From contig JAGUCH010000002.1 of the NCBI GenBank assembly GCA_019096065.1, positions 3,608,501 through 3,672,500 of the forward strand: a stretch of DNA of 64,000 nt. The letters run 5' to 3'. This document shows, piece after piece, positions 1 through 9,974 of the stretch. Within the stretch, counting starts at the first letter, position 1, and the number at the start of each line of letters is the position of its first letter. The translations under genes and the position numbers were made by a program. The DNA comes from Paracyclopina nana. Taxonomy: Eukaryota > Arthropoda > Copepoda > Cyclopoida > Cyclopettidae. The notes under the pieces were generated by a model that ran no database searches, was not told where the DNA came from, and was given only the letters and a program-made list of their open reading frames with translations.

Positions 1-111
1 GATTAATGAATAATACCAGAAAAAGATGCTTCTATAGAGTATGATGGTGCAAATGCACATGCTTATCTGATTTTACCTTTTTTCGCTCATTTTTCTGATT
101 CCAATTTTCAG

Positions 112-3100
112 TATCCAGAGAAGGAGTCTGGAAAAAGCCTCATCGTGTTGGAAGCGCAAAATTTCGAGCATTTGGCGCCAAAAGGGCCGAATTTGGACCC
201 TCACCAATTCAACCAGTCATCAGCTTCCTCAACGACGACCATCACAGATCTCAAGTAATTGTTAGCCGTTATCGCTAAAACGATCCCTGCTGCTTGACCT
301 GCATCTCTTTTGGCGTAACGCTGCAGTGTAAACAGAGCTGCCCGAAACCCCCCAAAAACGCCACTTTTACCAAGATAAGCAGTGCGAGATGTCTAGTAAA
401 TCCTCACTGATAGCAATCTTGACATCTTTTGTGAGGGCAGCAACCAAGAAGGCATCAACTGAGGATTTTTATCTCATGGCCGCACCACATTTTACTTCAT
501 AAATCACACGATCCTGTTTACCAACAAAGCAAAAATACGGCTTATTTTCAGTGCCATGACGAGTGGTGTCAGTTCTCCCCTTCAAGAGGGGTCAGAAAGT
601 AACAACCCCGAGGGCCAACAGCAACACCAGCAACAGCAGCAAGCACAACAACAAAGTTACGCCGCCTCCTACTTCCCACCAGATGGCAATAACGGCAGTG
701 ATTTGCCGTCAGGCGGCGGCAGTAACGGCGGCGGTAACGGCAGTACGAGTCCTAACGGTGGCGCCGGCCTGAATCAGTATTACGGCCGCGCAATGAGCCA
801 ATACATGCAAGAGTCGAGCCAGTACATCAACCCGTACTATGGCGCCGGCCAGTCTAGCCACTGTGGCGCCGGCAGCGGCGCCGACTCGCCCACCGCCACG
901 GCGGCGGCCCTCGCAGCTTACTACGGCACGAGCGCCGGTTTTGGTGCCGGTGCCGGCCCGGGGGCTGGCTCGGGCATGGCGGGATATGCGAGCTATTACA
1001 ACAACTACATGGCGGCAGCTGCTGGTTTTTACCCGGGGCAAACGGGTTATTACCCAACCACAGCCAGTGGTGGCGGCGGCGGTGGCGGCGGCGGGAGTGC
1101 AGCCTCGGCACATTCGGGCAGTCATGGCAATAGCGGCGGGCAGGCGCCTGTTTACCATTTGAGCACATTGCCGCCACCGCCATCTATCATCGAGCCCGGC
1201 ACTAACTCGTTGGATGATGTTCTCAAGACTCCGGGTATGTTTTAATTCTCCTGTACGATATTGCTGACATCATCAACGTCCCATTATGATTTGCTGAGAT
1301 TTTTAATTATCAGGCTTTTTTCGCCTTGAATTATTCATGACTGAGCAAACATTGAACGAGCAGCAACTTGTGCGCTTTAACTCTTGACAATTCATTAATC
1401 CAGCCCAAATTCTTGCCTCTGCTGCACAGTGGACTTAAAAAGTCTGTGTTGCCGGCAGTTTGGAAAAAACCCGAAATGGTACATGATGCTGGTGAATTGA
1501 GGTAGAAAATTTGTGATTGACAGTTAGTGAAAAGTGAATGGACAGCCACCTTTTGTCCACATTTGTTTGAGCAATTCCCCACTGTGCATATTCAGAATAG
1601 ACATCAACTGTTACAGCAGCCATGAAGCAAAAAAACATATTTTGCCGAGTTATTTAATCCAATGTCTTCTCTTTCATTTTTCAGACCAATTTCCACAACA
1701 AAGTAAGTTTCACTTTAAAAATTCAGTTTATGTCTATTCTCTTTACTCAACGATTGCCATCAAACCCATTCTTGGTGGAATTTTTGGGCAAAAAAGGGGA
1801 AATTTGCGGTGTGGGTGTGGCAGCGGCAAGATTCGAATTTTTCCCAAAATAGCGGTCTTTAAAATCCGCTTATGTCTACCAAAATAGAAGAAGAATCAAC
1901 AAACATTTTGTCACAAAGCAAACTTTACCTTGACAATTACGGTCAGAGATCTCAACAAGATTGTGCCTTTTTTCCCAACTTGGCCCACAAATCTTTGTGC
2001 AGCACAGAGATAAGCACCTTGAAAAAATTCAAGACAATTCACGTGTTTCTTCCTTTGCAGCTCGGAAATCGTCCAAAAATCGGAGCTCGAAAAGGCGAAA
2101 TAGCCATAGCCCCGATCCTGAGACTCATGTGGACCGAGTTTTCATTTGGGACTTGGATGAGACTCTGATACTATTCCATACTTTACTCACTGGATCCTTT
2201 GCCTCTAAGTAAGCTCTTCACAATTCAAATACCGAAGTTTTATAATTAAGTTCGGCAAATTGCCACAGCGTAAATAGATGGCGCTGCTTAAAGGAGGCCG
2301 TTTTGTTCATTGTTATAAAAAAAAACTTTTAGCTAGTGAAAACGTAACATGATTATTTATGTTAAATTGAATTTAAATATTCTTTCCAGACATGGGAAGG
2401 ATGCCAGAGCTTTACTTGATTTGGCTCACACAATGGAAGGAATGATTTTTGACGTGGCTGACACAACGTTTTTCTTCAATGATCTCGAAGAATGTGACCA
2501 GGTAATCAAAAAATAAATCCCCATAGCTAAAGGTTGCGTTAGCGACACTGCAAATCTTTGCGCCAACAAGAGTTTCAAAGCCATGCATTTTTCAGGTCCA
2601 CATCGATGATATGTCGTCGGATGACAACGGCCAAGATTTGTCAAATTACAACTTTGGAAGTGATGGATTTCGGAATGCGAACACTACGAGTGACATGTAT
2701 TTAGCCACAGGAGGTAACAAATGCTTTTCCCTAATTAAGAATACGTGATTAAGTAAGCTATCTTGTTCTCAGCTGGGATGAGAGGCGGCGTGGATTGGAT
2801 GCGAAAATTGGCGTTTCGATTTCGCAAAATCAAGGAGAACTACAACATTTACCGTAACAATGTTGGAGCTCTTCTTGGCCCGACCAAGAGAGACAATTGG
2901 CTGAGAATTCGACAAGATCTGGAAGCCCACACTGATGTAATAAGGCAAAACGTTCGCCTCTTCAGGAAATGAAATGAGCGCTTGTATTTCCATTTCAGAA
3001 TTGGTACACGTTGGCTCTGAAATGCTTGAACAATACCATGGCCAGGCCCAACTGTGTCAATGTCATTGTCACTCAGACCCAATTGGTGGCAAGTTTGACC

Positions 3101-3607
3101 AAAGTTCTCCTCTTCGGCCTCGGCCACATCTTTGACGTAGAAAATATTTACAGTGCAGCCAAAATTGGTACTTTCAATATACTCTAGAGTATCAATCACG
3201 AAAGTAGTATCACCACATTTGCATCTTTTTGTAGGCAAGGAAGCCTGTTTCGATCGGATTGTGCAACGCTTTGGCCGGAGATCAACGTTTGTCGTCGTTG
3301 GTAAGCTAACTTTTTGATCCATTCTTAAAAATACTACAAAAGAAAAAAATATAATACTTTCTTTACGTAAAATAAAGTCATAATTGAAAAGGGGCTCCAA
3401 TATTCTGATTCAGCTTTGAATTTCAAAAATAAAAAAAGATGTCAAAACTGATCAAAAGCGAGAACTGAAGCATTTTTCCTGCTCATTTCAGGCGATGGCT
3501 CAGATGAAGAAATGGCTGCCAAAACGATGAATTTCCCATTTTGGAGGATCACTTCCCACAACGACTTGGCTGCTCTTAACAACGCTCTAGACATGCAATT
3601 TATCTGA
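112..3607 (+). CDS. eya: Eyes absent (EYA) transcription cofactor / HAD-type phosphatase, probably 5'-partial
   Basis: Eyes absent is the Six/Dachshund partner of the retinal determination network and an Asp-based tyrosine phosphatase. Exons by frame and GT-AG sites: 112-254, 552-1234, 1685-1702, 2061-2208, 2390-2501, 2596-2713, 2773-2936, 2999-3167, 3235-3300, 3492-3607. The 552-1234 exon encodes a Gln-, Gly-, Ala- and Tyr-rich transactivation region with Q-runs and a G-run. From 2061 on the conserved Eya domain follows: nucleophile motif WDLDET, then LLTGSFAS, a central helical part, [33 protein letters not shown] and the last acidic motif GDGSDEE, ending near [11 protein letters not shown]. 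All catalytic aspartates are present. The 112-254 exon has an acceptor just before it and no ATG, so the gene probably starts left of the window; an ATG at 556 is the other possible start. Exon 1685-1702 is an 18-nt microexon. AATAAA lies at 3731-3736. The family call is very secure; the first exon is less so. Confidence 0.95.
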
Positions 3608-4113
3608 CTCCTTTGTTATTACTGTTTGTTTTTTAAGAATCGCCTATTTCTCCTATTTTAAAGAAGCACATTGAAAGTATTATTGCCCACACATATCCTG
3701 AATGTATCATGCACAAACGATTTATGTTGGAATAAATGTGGTAATCTAAAACGTCGACGACATCTTATTTTTGGAGGCACTTCTTATGCTTGAAATGCTA
3801 TGTTAACGTATAGAACATTTTAGAGAAAATGGCCGGACCTTAAATAGAATCTCATAACACTGACAGTTAATTTTGGAGTGTTAAAAGCATTATCCATTAT
3901 TTCCTTTGGATGCTTCCAATATGGTACTATTTATGGCTTTCTCTCTTATGTTTTGTGCTACGTTCACGCGCTTCTTATAAAGCGCCGTTACTCCCGAAAA
4001 ACCTCAGTTGACGGACATCTTTATCACAAAGAAGAAGGTAAGCTCTGATTGCTAAAAGCAGAGTAGCATTAGCGCAATTTAACATTCCCTCCAATTTTTT
4101 TGTAGGAAAAGCA

Positions 4114-5636
4114 ATGCGGTATGAGCTGCTTGAAAACAAAGTGATCACTGTCACGTACATACTTTCGTATTTAGTCTTGTTCATTTGCTCCAAAATCAAC
4201 ATAAGCTACTTGAGGCACAAAAGTCCGGGAAAGCAGACAGTTTTGGACCTGATTCTCATCAAATTGTACCAGGCCATTTATGTGCCCTGGTTTTTTGGCT
4301 ACTCGCACTTTTTGGTCGGCTTCTGGTGCTCGCCCATTGATGACAAATACCTGCCAATCGCGGCCATGTCAAGCTTGATGCTCTCCACGCACAGTGGGGA
4401 CATCCCGTTGCAAAAAGTGGCGTTCGGAAATTTCGCGAAATGGCAGCATCGTTCAAACTCTCTCAAAACACGGCAGTTTAAAATGGGAAATTTCGAGGCC
4501 GAAAACAATTCAATCATGATTGTGGCATTAAAATTAATTGTTGGTTACATTACAAATTATGATAACTATTAACGGAAATTTGCGATTCGCTCAAATTTTC
4601 CGCGAAAAGGGGATCCTGAAGTTAAGCTATTTTTGATCATTTTCAAATATTAATTTGCTCGTTAGCCCTCAAAAGTTCTCAACAATTTTTGCATGAAACA
4701 ATCAGTTCATTACCTGAAATCATTATGACAAAGTTTTATTTGCGCATTTTGGCGCCATTTTGAGATATCACAGTTTTCACTGAGCCCATTTTGCCGACTT
4801 CAGCAGCCCTTTTTGAATTTTCAAAACAATAACAAACTCAGAAATAGCTGACAAAACCGTTTTCAATGCACTTTTCTATGAAAAATCATCAATTCATGCC
4901 AAAAAAATTGAAAACTAGGCCTTAAATCTATGTTTGAAAGGCCTACGGCATTAAGTACTAGAATATTTCACTTTGCCGCCAAACGCCACTTTTCGCATAG
5001 AGATGACCCCACTGTGCCACGTCGGTGTATTTAATGCTGTTCTGGCTGCTCACGTACTCAATCACAAAATACATGTTTGTCTACCAATCCATCCTGATTT
5101 ATGACTGCATTGAAGACGATGACAAGTTAGTAAGGAATTTAAGCGTCAGTTTGCCCATTGTCTCGGTATTGAGTTGCGCTTTCGATTACCTGCAAGGCAG
5201 CGGGATCAATGCAAATTACTTCTACTCAGTTTTCATTGAGCAAAGCCAAGTCAAGGCTGAACTTCCTCCACTTTTTCTCCTGCTCGTGGGATTTTATGCT
5301 TTGCTCCTGGTTTTCCTGCAGGTCCACTTGGAATACTCCAAATTCTCGTTCGAGCAGAAAAAGTCCTGCCTGAAGATGAAAACGAACCTACGGAAAACTA
5401 CCTACAGTCCCAAGATCATAAGACTGATGATTGGCCTAAGTTTCATTGCGTGCTCTGCCTACTTGCTGTTTTACCTCAATCGAGAGCATTTGTTGAACAT
5501 CCGAATGCTGCTGGTTGTCATGTTCAACACGACGCTCAACATTGTCATTCCTATTTTGCTCATTGTCAAAAATGCCAACATAAGAAATTTCGCCTTCAAG
5601 AGAAGCTATGACCTCAATGTCATCCTATTTTCATGA
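4114..5636 (+). pseudogene. Seven-transmembrane receptor-like gene interrupted by a transposon
   Basis: Two open stretches, 4114-4389 and 5022-5636, are in register once the element at 4390-5016 and one 5-bp target copy are ignored. Together they would give about 296 residues. The product is very hydrophobic, with seven likely membrane segments, and matches the intact 281-residue gene at 15620-16465 along its whole length; shared marks are the loop YLRxKSPGxQT, a YL(M/L)xxxLxT helix and a C-terminal VIPILLIVKNAN-like end. In the present sequence the first stretch runs into the element and stops at 4570-4572. An in-frame TGA at 5004-5006 prevents re-entry, and no AG lies between it and the resumed frame. 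The start is taken at ATG 4114; an open frame without ATG continues upstream through a possible intron (donor near 4035, acceptor near 4104), so a 5' exon is possible. I infer a recently broken gene or allele. The ligand is unknown. Confidence 0.75.
4390..5016. mobile_element. Non-autonomous TIR transposon, Transib-like, inserted in a coding exon
   Basis: The element is 627 bp. Both ends begin CACAGTGGGG, and the inverted repeat runs about 38 bp with a few mismatches: CACAGTGGGG, CATC, TGC, then AAAAGTGGCGT at matching offsets. Exact 5-bp direct repeats CCACG flank it at 4385-4389 and 5017-5021. A CACWRTG-type terminus with a GC-rich 5-bp target duplication is the known signature of Transib elements; hAT (8 bp), Tc1/mariner (TA) and piggyBac (TTAA) do not fit. 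There is no transposase-size reading frame inside, so it must rely on an enzyme supplied elsewhere. The superfamily is inferred from termini and target length only. Confidence 0.8.
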
Positions 5637-7389
5637 GAAATAAACTCTGCTGCTTTGTTCAGAATATAAATCTTTTCTTTAATTATGCCCAATCAAATCC
5701 TTTACTCGAAAGCAATTGTTGGACTAAATCTTTTGAAGGATAAGAAGGATCTTGCTAAATCCTCTGATTTACTTTGTTCAACTTTGCTCACAGCAATAAC
5801 AAATAAAATTCAAATGCATCTTGCAATCTTGGAGAGGTCATTGTGCTTTCCATCATATAGTTATTACACAGGTAAAAACGAAAACTAGACGGACGTGGCA
5901 ATATTTCATCACTTGAGTGATGGCAGAGGAGAGATGTAAGAGTAGCAAAATTGTATTTTTGTTTGCTCATTGAAGAAAGTGCTCAGCCAAGTGAAATTGA
6001 TGAAAAGTGCATCAACAGACCAATATATATTTCCTCTGAAAAAAACCCTGATTAGCTAATACACAATGATGTCAGTATCTGCGAGCCCCAGGAAGGCAAG
6101 CGAGTAAATGCCTTTCAACAAGGCTCTCCCTGTGACTTTCCAAAATAAAAAATTAAGTTGTCATTTGATATACTTTGTAAAGGATATAGACATTTTGAGT
6201 GGAGCAATATTTAAGTCCCTCAGACTCCCTTCAATAATTCTTCAATTAACAATGAGTTCGGTCATAATATGCATCAAAGTATTTAGTGGATCATCATTCA
6301 GCATATATGTCAATACAAAGAATGAATTTCCTAGATCATGCTCTTTCTGCTAGGTTTTCTTCCTTACAAGTACTTCAATAGAGAAGAAGCTGCTTAAAAT
6401 AATTATATTAGCAATTATATCTCACTTCAATGGCAATAATATGAAGAAATAAGGTGTAAATTCTCATTAATTCGAGGCTAGCAGATTGAGTTGAAGAAGG
6501 TCCTAACCCAAACTCTTAACAACACCCAAAAAATACATTTTCTTAAAGCTTGTTATGTTCTAAGGCTCATTTGGCAGTAATTTGAAAATCCTGGCGTATG
6601 GCTTCCCATAACATAAAATTTTCAAAAATGTCGAGCACCTACAGTCTATTACTTTCTGAGATTATCAATAGCAATGACCCCCTCTGAAAAAAGAAGACAA
6701 AAAGCTTTTTTACTTCATAAGTCAAGTTGGTAGTAATCAAATAGCATATAGCATACATATCCGTTTCTGCTGTTCATCCTATCGATTTTACTATGATGAA
6801 AATTAAGTTTTATTTTTGAATTTTAGTGGGGGGTTATTCAAGCTGACAATCCTCAAAAAATGAGCCGTTTTTGCGCATAACGCTTTTTAAATTTTTTTAT
6901 GTTATTGGAAGCGATAGGCCAAGATTTTTATTTTATCACCAAATGAACCCTTGGGACACATGCTTTCAGAAAATATATAATTCTTAGGTGTTGTAATAAG
7001 TTTGGGTTAGGTCCTTTGCCAAGTCAATGTGGGATGTTACTGTGAATGTGCCACTTATGACAATTCGAATGTTAAGGCCCAACAATTTTAAAATATCCTG
7101 GCTCATACAAAATGCCATTTCATAGGTCAACCCTAGTTAGCAAAAGAAAAACTTGCTCACCTTTTATGTAAACCGCATTACTTCATTTCAACCACCATTA
7201 CTTTGGAACGATGAAATCGATCCAACCCAAGATTTAGAATGATTTCCATTTTCTATCAAAAGTCTTTATTGTATTACTAGTTGGGTGGTGGTTTTTGCAC
7301 ATAATTATAGGAAACTTGAAAAAAGTTGTCAACTCAAAGGGGGGCAGGAGATAACATAAAAAGAGACTGAGCAACGTAAGAACTGAAGA
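5637..7389. other. Intergenic stretch
   Basis: Past the 7TM gene a possible AATAAA is visible just after the stop (near 5640). I see no reading frame with family resemblance or supported splice structure; the short open frames here are AT-rich and unconvincing. The middle holds the TIR element at 6497-7016. The right end runs into the 3' side of the DNAJB12/14-like gene, whose stop is at 7390-7392 on the minus strand. Confidence 0.5.
6497..7016. mobile_element. TIR element (MITE-like), about 520 bp
   Basis: Imperfect inverted repeats of about 45 bp bound this stretch. Left end: AAGGTCCTAACCCAAACT, then ACAACACC, then ATTTTCT. Right end, read inverted: AAAGGACCTAACCCAAACT, ACAACACC, ATTTTCT with the same order and spacing. 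No transposase frame is inside and no clear target duplication is visible, so it is either old or its borders are off by a few bases. The superfamily is not assigned. Confidence 0.6.
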
Positions 7390-9443
7390 TCAATAACTGT
7401 AGATTCGCTCGAGTTGATCACAAGATGGCGTTGCGTAGTTGTGAGCTCGGCTCAGCAAATTGGAATTGCCCGAGTATCGAGCTTGCCACAGCAAGTTCTC
7501 CTCTGAAAAAACACGTTTGTGAGTCTCATTTTGCAATATCAAATGAAATTGGCATGATTCCTACAGCTAATTTTGAATTACATTTGTGAGCGTCATTTTG
7601 CAATATCAAATGAAATTGGCATGATTCCTACAGCTAATTTTGAATTACATTTGAATGGAAGTTAGTTTTAGTTGAATGCGAATGAAAAAAAATAAATAAG
7701 CAGGAAAACGTTGTACTCACTGTAGCTTTTTTCTCGATAGCATGCCTGTCGCAGATTATTGAGGTAATCTTCTTCTATACTTGATTCAAGCCTTTATAGA
7801 AAAAAATTGTTGTTAATAAATAATTCAGGTGAAAGTGAGTAAAATCTTACTTTCTTAAAGACCCTGTAAAGTCAGACTTGAAAGTATCCTTAACAAAGTA
7901 AGGTATATGCAAATTAGAGGTTGTCCGCCTCACGTGGTATTTCCTATGGAAAAAAACCTGTAACATACATGCTAATAAGCGTAATTTTTGTTAATAGTTA
8001 CGTGGTTGCATGTAAACTGTACAATGGATCGGAAACCAAGAAGGAGCTCAAGACTGACAGGAATATGACAATCAATATAGGCATGAGTTGGAGTAGAGCC
8101 GCGAAGCCATTGGGCTGGAAAAGCAATTTGGCTATAGAATGAAATTGATCAGCGCATCACACTGTTTACCTCTCTGACTGTATGTTCAGCTTGATGAGTG
8201 TTGTGATAATGTCTTTGAAAATGAGCGTTAGTCCTGCCTCGCCTAACGTATACAGATTGACTAGGAAAACCTGCAAGTGTTAAGCGAGGGTTGAATCAAA
8301 TCATACGATTGCAAAGAATGCAAAAGTGTACCTCCTCCAAAGAACATGTTGAAGATTTCCTCAGCTGTCATATCACTTTCAAAGCCATGACTCGGGTCAT
8401 ATTCGTAGAAGCCCGCTCGACCGCGACCTGGTCGGCTTGCAGCATGCTGCCGTTCGTCAGGTCCGTACAGGTCATATTGGCGGCGCTTCTCGGTGTCTGA
8501 CAGCACAGCAAACGCATTTCCAATGGCTTTGAAGGCTTCCCCAGCACCTGGAGCACTGTTTTTATCCGGATGGAATTGCAGCGCCAATTTCCTGTAGGAT
8601 TTCTTCAAATCGGCCTCAGATGCGTCCTTGGACACGCCCAAAATCTCGTAGTAATCCTGGCATTTTCGGATTCTATGGCAAACCCATTGTTTGACTTGAT
8701 AAATGCTTTTTATTAGATGACATACCTTTTAACAGCCTCTAATTGTTCAGAAGTGTACTCTTTGCCACTATTGGTCGTATCTTCCTCTGCTCTAGATGGT
8801 TTTGCACTGCCATTCGCACTTCTATGCGAGGTTTCCGAATTGCCATTTAGATTGGATTTACCACTGTGATTTGCCACGCGTTCCAAAAATTCTAAAAAAG
8901 GCAAATTGAAAAAGCTCTTAATGGATTTCACCCCTTGGTTTATGCAATGAAAATCACAATCGCGTTCCAGTTTTGAGATATCATTATGCTAATCAAACTG
9001 GATTCAGCAGGATCGAATCAATGCTGGTTTAAATGAACATAGGCTTTCACTTAATGAAACATCATAAAAAATGAAAACAAGTTCGAAAAAGTTGGCCAAA
9101 TGATAAAAATTGAAAGTATAAGACATTATTACGTCTTAGTACTACAAAGTAAGGCGATTAAAAAAGAGGCACTAATCAATCGACGATTGCTAAATTTCAG
9201 TGTTAAACCTGTGCAGTATTTAGAAAAGGCTAGAAATACGTCACAAATCTGCCAAGGTATGAAAGAGCTCAACGATTTGACACACTTTTCTATTGATAAT
9301 TAATTCTGACCTGCGGCCTCTTCCGTGGGGAAAAGCTTCCTCGATTTTTGTCCCAGTCTTTCGGCTTTGTCTTTTTCGCCATGGACCAAGTATTTTTCTG
9401 CCAATCGCAGACATCTCAAGGCTTCATCTTTGTTGGACTCCAT
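7390..9443 (-). CDS. DNAJB12/DNAJB14-like ER membrane J-domain protein
   Basis: This is an ER-anchored Hsp70 co-chaperone that recruits cytosolic Hsc70 in ER-associated degradation. Exons on the minus strand: 9443-9311, 8891-8726, 8672-8333, 8270-8170, 8131-8002, 7943-7851, 7791-7721, 7502-7390. The start [16 protein letters not shown] matches the family's N-terminus, including the KLFPTEEA motif. The J domain begins at DYYEILGVS and holds the HPD tripeptide (FHPDKN); a G/F stretch ending FFGGGFPS follows. A single membrane helix ([18 protein letters not shown]) comes next, then the DUF1977-type C-terminus ([24 protein letters not shown]). The junction between exons 4 and 5 is off frame if the strong donor after 8170 is used; a weaker donor a few bases downstream (about 8162) restores frame. 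The other junctions agree. ATG at 9441-9443 is chosen because it starts the conserved block. The family call is secure. Confidence 0.92.
7516..7651. repeat. Tandem duplication, two copies of a 67-bp unit
   Basis: Two adjacent copies begin with TTTGTGAG at 7516 and 7583. They are nearly identical apart from two changed bases just after that start. The repeat lies wholly inside the last intron of the DNAJB12/14-like gene (7503-7720), so it does not change the protein. The near identity suggests a recent duplication. Confidence 0.9.
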
Positions 9444-9974
9444 TGGATCGAACCTCCGGTCATTTGATGAAAAAATTATCTTTATCGCGACAGCAGCAGA
9501 AAAAGTTGTCAAACTGCGAAAATCGGATCGAACAACAGCCTCAGCTAGTCCCTAAAAGATCACTAAAATGCGCCATTTCCACTTTTCAATGTTTTAAAAT
9601 TAATTTTGGAGAAATTATTTTTCTTTGAAAAATCACTTTTTTCGTTTTTTAGCACTGACTATTGTTGAAAATGGAGGACTTATATTTTAATTTTAGCACT
9701 AATTTGGAGCCTTAGAAATGAACAGTTTCTTCTTTAATGTTGCTAGCTGACGTATGATCGATTGGAGTGTAATAAAGTAGCCATTGCATTGAAAAAGCCA
9801 AAGGTATTTTATTATGATTTGAATTTAGATAGTTTTTTCAGCTTATTGAATAAATTGACGTCTTTCCAAAAATTAATCTTTAGCCATGTATACTAGTTCC
9901 AAGCAGACTAATTAGCTTTTAAACTAAAAGTTAAGCGCCATGATTAAGTCAAACTGGTTAAAATTTGTTTATTT
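9444..9974. other. Intergenic stretch between two minus-strand genes
   Basis: This AT-rich interval separates the start of the DNAJB12/14-like gene from the end of the acyl-CoA synthetase gene. It should hold the promoter of the former and the 3' end of the latter. I see no coding sequence or repeat in it. Confidence 0.5.

Noticed and set aside
709-1183. Long antisense and alternate-frame open reading frames over the eya 5' coding exon
   Set aside because: They are shadows of a GC-rich, Gly/Ala/Gln-repeat coding exon; the products are Arg- and Ala-rich nonsense with no splice context.
1425-1586. Inverted CACAGTGG / CCCCACTGTG pair in the eya intron, resembling the ends of the Transib-like elements
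   Set aside because: Similarity ends after 8 bp, the A-rich block is not at the same offset, and the flanks (TGCTG, CATAT) show no target duplication. Could be a decayed copy but cannot be supported.
4299-4572. Reading frame running into the element after the 7TM segment, ending at 4572
   Set aside because: The part from 4390 on is transposon terminal-repeat sequence read by chance; it matches nothing in the paralogue.
5685-6353. Two plus-strand frames of 67 and 81 codons in the intergenic region
   Set aside because: AT-rich, no motifs, no splice signals that would extend them.
7921-8142. 73-codon plus-strand frame
   Set aside because: It is the antisense of exons 5 and 6 of the DNAJB12/14-like gene.
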